16,048 bases of DNA from JBCCQL01 sp039414355. Its GTDB lineage: Bacteria; Planctomycetota; Planctomycetia; Pirellulales; Lacipirellulaceae. The stretch spans positions 1 through 16,048 of the forward strand of contig JBCDJN010000115.1 in NCBI GenBank assembly GCA_039414355.1, in the 5' to 3' direction. Numbering within the stretch: position 1 is the first letter of the stretch; the number at the start of each line of letters is the position of its first letter. The notes below the pieces were generated by a model, which saw nothing but the letters and a program-made list of their open reading frames with translations, was not told where the DNA came from and searched no databases. The position numbers and the translations under genes were made by a program. Shown piece after piece: positions 8,280-13,426 of the stretch.

Positions 8280-8374
8280 AAAGAGCGTCCTATTGAGCGT
8301 GCGTGGGGCGACACTCAATCGTTTCCTTCAGCCGGCCGCGGGGCCATCGATACCAGCGCGACTCGAACCCAACG

Positions 8375-8394
8375 CTGTGTCAGATCTGTGTCAG
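8375..8394. repeat. Direct repeat of 9 bases between the integrase relic and tRNA-His
   Basis: CTGTGTCAG occurs at 8375-8383 and again at 8386-8394, separated by AT. It sits between the recombinase fragment and the tRNA, where arm-type recombinase sites could lie. It may equally be chance or slippage. Confidence 0.4.
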
Positions 8395-8445
8395 GTGGGC
8401 CCGTAGGAAGAAAGCCCAATCGACGCAAGTCGTTGCCAGAGAAAG

Positions 8446-8520
8446 GGTGGCTGAGGGGATTCGAACCCCCGGCCTCCGGAATCACAATCCGGCGCTCTAA
8501 CCAACTGAGCTACAGCCACC
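8446..8520 (-). tRNA. tRNA-His (anticodon GTG)
   Basis: Read on the minus strand, this is a complete cloverleaf: acceptor GTGGCTG pairing with CAGCCAC, D-arm AGCTCAGTTGGTTAGAGC, anticodon stem CCGGA/TCCGG around loop TTGTGAT with anticodon GTG, and T-arm GGGGGTTCGAATCCCCT. The extra G before position 1 (8520) opposite C73 (8446) is the hallmark of bacterial tRNA-His. CCA is not encoded. The 3' end faces the integrase relic. Confidence 0.96.
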
Positions 8521-8600
8521 ATGCGGGCCACAATCGTAACCTTGGCTGGCACTTGCTGGAAGGCGCCGCGTTTGGCGTGTTCGGCGAGAAATGCCGGCTT

Positions 8601-8714
8601 CTAGCGACGCAGCCAACCCCAGCTCACGGCCATCCCCAGAACGAAGCCCAGGGCCAGACTCACAGCCACGGTAGGAACATCGACAGCGGTCAGGTGGGCA
8701 AGGATCGGGGTCAT
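8601..8714 (-). CDS. Candidate 37-residue single-helix membrane microprotein
   Basis: An ATG at 8714 opens 37 codons ending in TAG at 8601. The peptide starts MTPILAHLTAVDVPTVAV and continues as a hydrophobic helix, SLALGFVLGMAVSWGWL, ending in Arg-Arg. That is a typical one-pass topology with a positive C-terminal end, with Gly-xxx-Gly spacing (G23, G27) inside the helix. The Asp-Val-Pro before the helix is a plausible boundary. The ribosome site is weak: GAGAT directly precedes the ATG. Nothing else nearby accounts for this region: the tRNA is downstream (8446-8520), and 8715-8870 upstream holds no gene I can see. No function is proposed. It could be a chance ORF, but membrane-helix composition plus an ordered terminus is unusual for chance in GC-rich DNA. 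Confidence 0.45.
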   Translation of the reverse strand: MTPILAHLTAVDVPTVAVSLALGFVLGMAVSWGWLRR

Positions 8715-8870
8715 ATCTCAAGAACGCCAAGTTGGGAGTCGAGTCGGGACGACAAGCCGCTCAAGGTGCTGCCGGCTCGCGGCGCATCCGCGTCGGGGCG
8801 GCTTCACCAATTGTGGATTAGGTTACCGCGATGTCGTCCGCTTGGCAATCTCGGCACTCCGCTGTGGCTG
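8715..8870. other. Gap between metallopeptidase gene and microprotein ORF; nothing distinct
   Basis: This is the region downstream of the minus-strand metallopeptidase and upstream of the small ORF. I found no hairpin with a T-run, no RNA gene and no repeat. Confidence 0.4.
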
Positions 8871-10175
8871 CTAGCGGTCGTCGGCCGGCGCCGTCTGAAG
8901 CCACCGCTGGTAAGCACGCTGGGCGTCTGCCGGGCCTTCGCCGATCTCCTCCCACAAGGTCCGCCCCGGCAGGCGGTCCGCGTACAGCCGGCGGAGGAAC
9001 GCGACCACGCCGGGCCGCCGCCGGCCGTCGTCGGCGCTGAGTAGAAAGGTGCCCAGGCCCGCCATCTGGCTGTAGAGCGCTGGCAGGTCGTCCCGCCGCT
9101 GCAGGTCGCGGCTCCCCAGCCCGTGGAGTTCGGCCAGCGGCGTCGAGTAGCCCTCGGCCAGGCGGCGGCGGGCGTCGGGCAGGCGGCCGCCGCCGGGCTC
9201 GGCAAACGCGTACCGCCCGTCCCCCAGCGGCGTGAGCGATTCCATGGCGGTCGCCACGCCCTCAACCAGCCAGAACGAGCCGTACGCGCCAACGTTCTTC
9301 CGCGTGCGACGCGACTCTTGGAAGAGCTGGTGCGTGGCCTCGTGGTAAAGGGTTGGGAGGGTGGAGGGCGAGAGCCGAAAGGCGGAAGGCGGCCCATCGA
9401 CCCGCGACTCGTCGGCGAAGAAGTGGGCCTCGCGCAGGTCGTCGAAGTAGATGCCGGCGGTCTCGGCGATGCGCGGTTGCTTGTGCCGCAGCGCGTTGAC
9501 GTACGCTTGCTTGCTGGCGTGGAAGGTGACTTGTAGCGGTCGCGCCCAGGCGCGCGGCGGGCGATCGCCACGCCACTGCGGGCGCAAATCCTTCGCCTCG
9601 ACGGCGTACCCGCCGAACACCTGACGCCACAGTTGGAAGAGCCGCTCCAGCTCCGCAGCGAGCGTCGCGGCAGCCTCAAGGCTGTGCGGCGTGGTCACCA
9701 CCCAGTGGTCGGTGCGGACCCGCCAGTCTTCGCCGCGCGTCTTGCGAACCCGCGCGGCGTCCGCCGCTGAGAGCCACCGCCGGCCGTAACGCCGCTCGCC
9801 CGCCTCGTACCTTGCCAGGTCGGCGGACTTGATCCAGCCGAACCTCGCATCCCACGCGTAGCCGCGGGAGACCTGCCGCTTCTGGTAGGGCGAAAGCCAC
9901 TGACCATCAACCCGCTCGTACCCAAGAATCCGCTGGCACACTTCGTCGCCGGAATCAAGCCAAACGGCGGTGCTGGCGAAGCGGAAGGCGGCCGCCGGGT
10001 CGCCCTCTTCGACCGCCTTCTCAGCGAGTTGGCGTTGCACGGCCGCCGCCGATGGATCGGGCGAGCGCTCGGTCGCCAGCGAGTAAAGGTCCGGCGGCGT
10101 GTAGAGCGTTTCCGCCAGGCCGCAGCTCGTCCCACAGGCAGCCAGGACGATCGGCAGGAGTGCGCGCAGGGCCAT
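8871..10175 (-). CDS. Exported HEXXH zinc metallopeptidase-like protein (DUF1570-like)
   Basis: The protein has 434 residues. The N-terminus, MALRALLPIVLAACG, is a short signal with a lipobox-like LAAC at Cys14; cleavage after GLA at 21 is the alternative. The first 150 residues include a segment resembling planctomycete tetratricopeptide-style sections (QLAEKAVEEGDPAAAFRFA) and WLSPYQKRQVSRG. The C-terminal half contains the zinc motif HEATH (His278, Glu279, His282) and a downstream WLVEGVA with Glu305, which together fit a gluzincin-type site (HEXXH then Glu 23 residues on). This pattern matches the DUF1570 group of predicted peptidases. The substrate is unknown. It lies 88 bases downstream of the isomerase at 10264-11268 on the same strand, with a hairpin between, so it is probably transcribed separately. 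The start ATG has no clear Shine-Dalgarno sequence. Confidence 0.75.
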   Translation of the reverse strand: MALRALLPIVLAACGTSCGLAETLYTPPDLYSLATERSPDPSAAAVQRQLAEKAVEEGDPAAAFRFASTAVWLDSGDEVCQRILGYERVDGQWLSPYQKRQVSRGYAWDARFGWIKSADLARYEAGERRYGRRWLSAADAARVRKTRGEDWRVRTDHWVVTTPHSLEAAATLAAELERLFQLWRQVFGGYAVEAKDLRPQWRGDRPPRAWARPLQVTFHASKQAYVNALRHKQPRIAETAGIYFDDLREAHFFADESRVDGPPSAFRLSPSTLPTLYHEATHQLFQESRRTRKNVGAYGSFWLVEGVATAMESLTPLGDGRYAFAEPGGGRLPDARRRLAEGYSTPLAELHGLGSRDLQRRDDLPALYSQMAGLGTFLLSADDGRRRPGVVAFLRRLYADRLPGRTLWEEIGEGPADAQRAYQRWLQTAPADDR

Positions 10176-10218
10176 GGCTTAATTCTAGCTCATGACTCCT
10201 CTTCAGCCGAAAACGACT

Positions 10219-10240
10219 CCGACGAGGCGTTGCTCGTCGG
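10219..10240 (-). terminator. Hairpin, probable terminator of the isomerase gene at 10264-11268
   Basis: CCGACGAG at 10219-10226 pairs perfectly with CTCGTCGG at 10233-10240 around a 6-nt loop. On the minus strand the stem is followed by AGTCGTTTTC, which includes a short T-run. It starts 24 bases after the stop of the upstream isomerase gene, as expected for an intrinsic terminator. Confidence 0.6.
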
Positions 10241-10263
10241 CTACCGCCCGGACCTTCAACTTC

Positions 10264-11268
10264 TCACTCGCCCTGGTCGGCCATCGCTGCGTCGAAGGCC
10301 ACGTTGCTCGGGGCGAAGTCGATCCGCTTGACGAAGTCGGCCGCCTCGGTGGCCCCCTGGTCGCGGTTCATGCCGGAGTCTTCCCACTCGACGCTCAGCG
10401 GGCCTTGGTAGTCGATCACGTTGAGCGCCCGGATGATCTCCTCAAAGTTCACGCCGCCGCGGCCGGGCGAGCGGAAGTCCCACCCACGCCGCGGGTCGCC
10501 AAAGTTGAGGTGGCTGGCCAGGATGCCGCTCGTGCCGTTGAGCGTGACGATGGCGTCCTTGATGTGAACGTGGTAGATGCGATCAGGAAACGCCCGGAGG
10601 AACTCTACCGGGTCAACGCCCTGCCAGATGAGGTGGCTCGGGTCAAAGTTGAAGCCGAACGCTTCGCGGTTGCCAATCGCCTCGAGCGCGCGCTTGGCGG
10701 TGTGAATGTCGAAGGCGATCTCGGTGGGGTGCACCTCGAGCGCGAAGCGCACTCCGCACTCGTCGAACACATCGAGGATGGGGTTCCACCGGTCGGCGAA
10801 GTCCTGGAAGCCCGCCTCGATCATCTCCTCGGTCACCGGCGGGAAGCTGTACAGCAGCGGCCAGATGCTCGAGCCGGTGAAGCCGTTCACCACGCCCACA
10901 CCAAACTTCTGCGCGGCCCGGGCCGTGTTTTTCATCTCCTCGGCAGCCCGCTCCTGCACCGCGGCAGGGTCGCCGTCGCCCCAGACGTGCGGCGGCAGGA
11001 TCGACTTGTGCCGCTCGTCGATCCGGTCGCACACCGCCTGGCCGGCGAGGTGGTTGCTGATGGCGTGGCATTCCAGATCGTGCCGGTCGAGCACGTCGCG
11101 GCGGTCGGTGACGTAGTTGGCGTCGTCAATCGCCTTGGCCACCTCGAAGTGGTCGCCCCAGCAGGCGAGCTCCAGCCCGCCGTAGCCGAAGCCGGCGGCC
11201 TTCTCGCACATGGTCTCAATCGGCAGATCGGCCCACTGGCCGGTGAAGAGCGTTACAGGACGAGGCAT
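10264..11268 (-). CDS. Cytosolic sugar phosphate isomerase/epimerase family protein (TIM barrel)
   Basis: This 334-residue protein has no signal peptide. It starts MPRPVTLFTGQWADLP and shows the xylose isomerase-like barrel pattern: GYGGLELACWGDHF near residues 28-41, ALEVHPTEIAFD with Glu178, FGFNFDPSHL with Asp209 and His212, YHVHIKD with His233/His235, and LSVEWEDSGMNRD with Glu294 and Glu296. The Glu-Asp-His-Glu set is the usual divalent metal site. The conserved FDPSHLIWQG and WEDSGMNRD segments are typical of a large bacterial subgroup often placed in sugar or inositol catabolism. The exact substrate is not readable. Unlike the protein at 2126-3073 it is predicted cytoplasmic, so the two are not simple duplicates. 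It is divergent from the gene at 11412, sharing a 143-base gap. No Shine-Dalgarno sequence precedes the ATG. Confidence 0.9.
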   Translation of the reverse strand: MPRPVTLFTGQWADLPIETMCEKAAGFGYGGLELACWGDHFEVAKAIDDANYVTDRRDVLDRHDLECHAISNHLAGQAVCDRIDERHKSILPPHVWGDGDPAAVQERAAEEMKNTARAAQKFGVGVVNGFTGSSIWPLLYSFPPVTEEMIEAGFQDFADRWNPILDVFDECGVRFALEVHPTEIAFDIHTAKRALEAIGNREAFGFNFDPSHLIWQGVDPVEFLRAFPDRIYHVHIKDAIVTLNGTSGILASHLNFGDPRRGWDFRSPGRGGVNFEEIIRALNVIDYQGPLSVEWEDSGMNRDQGATEAADFVKRIDFAPSNVAFDAAMADQGE

Positions 11269-11283
11269 ACCAAGTCAGCAGTC

Positions 11284-11316
11284 AAAGGAGGATGTGAGAT
11301 GTCCGAGCACCGTTAA
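11284..11316 (+). other. Strong Shine-Dalgarno sequence with a five-codon minigene
   Basis: AAAGGAGG at 11284-11291 is the best ribosome site in the window, yet no gene follows. ATG at 11292 is stopped at once by TGA, and ATG at 11299 (7-base spacing) gives Met-Ser-Glu-His-Arg then TAA at 11314-11316. It could be a tiny leader for the gene at 11412, or coincidence. Confidence 0.25.
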
Positions 11317-11318
11317 CG

Positions 11319-11334
11319 CTGGGCGCAAGCCCAG
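11319..11334. other. Hairpin with GCAA tetraloop in a divergent intergenic region
   Basis: CTGGGC at 11319-11324 pairs with GCCCAG at 11329-11334 around a GCAA (GNRA-type) loop, with a G-T pair at the base. It lies in the shared upstream region of two divergent genes, so a simple terminator is not the obvious role. A leader structure or a dispersed palindromic repeat unit are the alternatives. Confidence 0.45.
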
Positions 11335-11411
11335 TCACCCACAAGCGACACACGACACAAGCAGCAGAATCGCCGCCATCACCCCCGCCCACACCGTGCT
11401 AGACTTGCCGT

Positions 11412-12425
11412 ATGAAACGATTCTGCACGCTCGTGACCGGCGCCGCCGTGGCGTTCGCCGCGGCTAACGTGGCGCCCGCCGCCAGCGTCTCGCTGGAAGT
11501 CGCCGCGACGAGCACGAACGCTAACGCGCACCACCAGTGGCTGCAACTGCTCAGCGGTGTGGGCGTGAGCAACGTCCGTATCCGCTCCGCCCGGCGCGGC
11601 GATGAGCCCGCGATTGAGCCGCTGGGCGACAGCGGCCGCCACCTGCGGGTGGTTGGCGTGCTTGACAATCGCAACCGGCTCGTGCTGCCCGGCGGGACGT
11701 TTACGGATCGCGACCGCACGAAGCTCCGCGACTACTTCGCCCGCCTGAGCGCCGACGGCGCCGAGGGCGTCCTTGCCGACACGGGGGCCTACGGCTTGAC
11801 GGAGCGGCAGTTCAAGTCGCTCTTCGACGAGCTGTCGAAGCCGCTGGGACGGTCGACCAAGGGCAAGGCGCCCGCCGACATCATCGCGGCGGCTCGCGAA
11901 GTGCTCCGCACGCCGATCGATCCCTCCCGGACCGCGACCAGCCGCCTGCGCGCCGGATCACCGCTGGACGCGGAACTGCGAGAGTTGACTGTCGGCGCCG
12001 CCTTGGCCATCACGCTGGCTCGGGAGGGTCTCGCCCTTGTGCCCAACAAGCCGCGTGGCGGCGACGTGGTGCTGCGTGTGGAGCCAATCGCCGAAGGCCA
12101 AGAAGCGTGGCCGGTGGGCTACCCAGTCAAAGGCCCGCCCCGCAACACGGCGCCCGACATCATGCAGACGATCGCCGTGGAGATCGACGGCTTCAGCCTC
12201 GCCGAAGCGACGGCGGCGATCGTCCCGCGCCTCAAGACGCCCGTGGTATGGGACACCGCCGCCCTTGCCCGGCGCGGGATCGACCCCGCGAAGATTCAGG
12301 TCAAGCTGCCCCGCGTGCGGCTCAGCTACAAACGGATCCTCGAGAAGCTCCTCTTCCAGGCCCGCCTGAGCGGCCAGCTCCGCACCGACGAAGCGGGCAA
12401 GCCGTTTTATTGGATCACGAAGTAG
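11412..12425 (+). CDS. Exported protein of unknown function with STN-like C-terminal domain
   Basis: The protein has 337 residues. A signal peptide, MKRFCTLVTGAAVAFAAANV, ends near APAAS. The middle is a planctomycete-type region (DNRNRLVLPGGTFTDRDR, then DYFARLSADGAEGV) that I recognise only as conserved hypothetical. The last 100 residues (about 245-337) alternate strand and helix: TIAVEIDGFSLAEATAAI, VVWDTAALARRGIDPAKI, QVKLPRVRLSYKRILEKLL, then GKPFYWITK. This matches the layout of the secretin/TonB short N-terminal (STN) fold, with the V-D-x-x-A-L and helix pattern of that family; that assignment is by pattern, not search. No membrane helix follows, so it should be periplasmic. A TAGACT at 11400-11405 ends only 6 bases before ATG, as in a leaderless transcript, but I see no matching -35. 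No Shine-Dalgarno sequence is visible. Confidence 0.7.
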   Translation: MKRFCTLVTGAAVAFAAANVAPAASVSLEVAATSTNANAHHQWLQLLSGVGVSNVRIRSARRGDEPAIEPLGDSGRHLRVVGVLDNRNRLVLPGGTFTDRDRTKLRDYFARLSADGAEGVLADTGAYGLTERQFKSLFDELSKPLGRSTKGKAPADIIAAAREVLRTPIDPSRTATSRLRAGSPLDAELRELTVGAALAITLAREGLALVPNKPRGGDVVLRVEPIAEGQEAWPVGYPVKGPPRNTAPDIMQTIAVEIDGFSLAEATAAIVPRLKTPVVWDTAALARRGIDPAKIQVKLPRVRLSYKRILEKLLFQARLSGQLRTDEAGKPFYWITK

Positions 12426-12467
12426 CCGCGGCGGTCGCCTAGTCGAAATAGCTCGCCAAGATTTGCC

Positions 12468-12499
12468 GGGGCTTGCCGAAGCGTCTGCAAACAAGCCCC
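12468..12499. other. 8-bp inverted repeat between the STN-like gene and the CorA-like gene
   Basis: GGGGCTTG at 12468-12475 is the reverse complement of CAAGCCCC at 12492-12499, with a 16-nt loop. It lies 43 bases after the stop of the upstream gene. It may act as a weak terminator or a leader structure; no T-run follows. Confidence 0.35.
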
Positions 12500-12519
12500 T
12501 TCACCCCTGTGCGAGACGA

Positions 12520-13305
12520 ATGCCAAGCAAGAAGACCGAAGCCGACCGCCCCTCGCAAAAGGCAACCGTCGCCGAGCCGCTGCTGCCCAAGGCGTGGGGC
12601 GTCCCGGCCGACTTCCGTGCCCGGCTCGGCAACGAGGCGGGCCGCCAGCGGCTGATGCAGGCCGAGGGGCACCTGCTGCTGGTCCTGCACGCCCCGCCGG
12701 CGCCGGGCCAGGACATCCGCTACGGCAAGACCTTCTGGCGCAACGCGATCGGCGAATGGAAGCCGGTGGCGATGAGCCACAACCAGCACCCCATCGACGA
12801 GCTGCTGGACGAGTACGACCGCGTGCTCGACACGCTGGACCGCGACCAAGACGACGCCCATTACGCCGAGGACTACTTCACGCTGCTCACGGCCCTCACC
12901 CCGCTGGTGCGGAGCATTCACAACCTGCACGCCGTGCTGCACGAAGCCCGGCAGGCGTGTCGGGAGGACCGCGGATTGATCCTGGTGCGGGACCGGGCGT
13001 ACGCCCTCTCGCGGCGTGCGGAGCTGCTGCAGCAGGACGCGAAGAACACGCTCGACTTCGTCATCGCCCGCCGCGCCGAAGAGCAAGCCGAGTCGGCACG
13101 CGGCCAAGCCAAGGCGGCCCACCGGCTCAACGTGCTGGCGGCGCTCTTCTTCCCGCTGGCCACCGTGGCCGGCGTGCTGGGGATGGATCTCGCGCACGGC
13201 CTCGAGGGCATCGACCAAACCCACGCCCCGTGGCCGATGGTCGGCGTCCTCACCGGCGGCCTGCTGCTGGGCGCCGCGTTGGCGGTGTTTGTGACGCGGA
13301 GGTGA
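12520..13305 (+). CDS. CorA-like two-helix membrane protein with GMD in place of GMN
   Basis: This 261-residue protein starts at ATG 12520 (MPSKKTEAD); the frame is open to 12463, but the extra residues look like noncoding DNA. After a charged N-terminus comes a short beta-like segment, AEGHLLLVLHAPP, then long helices (about 100-200, rich in Glu, Asp, Arg) as in the CorA stalk. Next is a first membrane helix, LNVLAALFFPLATVAGVLGM (residues 203-222), followed by Asp223, a loop, and a second helix ending VGVLTGGLLLGAALAVF. The CorA family signature after helix one is Gly-Met-Asn; here the third residue is Asp. The order (helical stalk, GMx, loop, second helix, short positive C-terminus) supports a CorA-superfamily member, perhaps a divalent cation channel or a non-transport paralogue. 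CorA proteins are usually above 300 residues, so the N-terminal domain is reduced. It is convergent with pepF across a large palindrome. Confidence 0.72.
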   Translation: MPSKKTEADRPSQKATVAEPLLPKAWGVPADFRARLGNEAGRQRLMQAEGHLLLVLHAPPAPGQDIRYGKTFWRNAIGEWKPVAMSHNQHPIDELLDEYDRVLDTLDRDQDDAHYAEDYFTLLTALTPLVRSIHNLHAVLHEARQACREDRGLILVRDRAYALSRRAELLQQDAKNTLDFVIARRAEEQAESARGQAKAAHRLNVLAALFFPLATVAGVLGMDLAHGLEGIDQTHAPWPMVGVLTGGLLLGAALAVFVTRR

Positions 13306-13321
13306 TCGCACCTTCTTGCCC

Positions 13322-13391
13322 GTGGGAGACCTCTCTGAGGTCGATGCCGAGAGCAGGTTTCGACGTAATCGGCCTCGGAGAGGCCTCCCAC
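13322..13391. repeat. Large imperfect palindrome (24-nt arms, 22-nt loop) between convergent genes
   Basis: The left arm at 13322-13345 starts GTGGGAGACCTCTCTGAGG; the right arm at 13368-13391 ends CTCGGAGAGGCCTCCCAC. Aligned, 24 positions give 21 Watson-Crick pairs, two G-T pairs and one A-C mismatch. The structure begins 16 bases after the stop of the CorA-like gene and ends 35 bases before the stop of pepF. It can serve as a bidirectional terminator in RNA. The compensating changes and compact form also fit a dispersed REP-like element, which I believe recurs in planctomycete genomes but could not check. Confidence 0.75.
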
Positions 13392-13426
13392 AGTTGGCTC
13401 GCCTCCGGCTGCTGCTTAGTCCGGCG

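Noticed and set aside
8355..8375. Possible second attachment site (GACTCGAACCC resembling the tRNA T-arm)
   Set aside because: Only about ten bases match the T-loop consensus, and the acceptor part of tRNA-His is not repeated, so an att duplication is not supported.
8303..8500. Open frame running into the tRNA-His gene
   Set aside because: Its end, RVAEGIRTPGLRNHNPAL, is just the translated complement of the tRNA; such false ORFs are common.
10192..11316. Long plus-strand open frame opposite the cytosolic isomerase
   Set aside because: It mirrors a confidently identified gene on the other strand and shows no domain; its tail merely includes the five-codon minigene.
12463..12519. Longer start for the CorA-like protein
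   Set aside because: The 19 extra residues overlap the inverted repeat and look noncoding; ATG 12520 begins a typical polar N-terminus.
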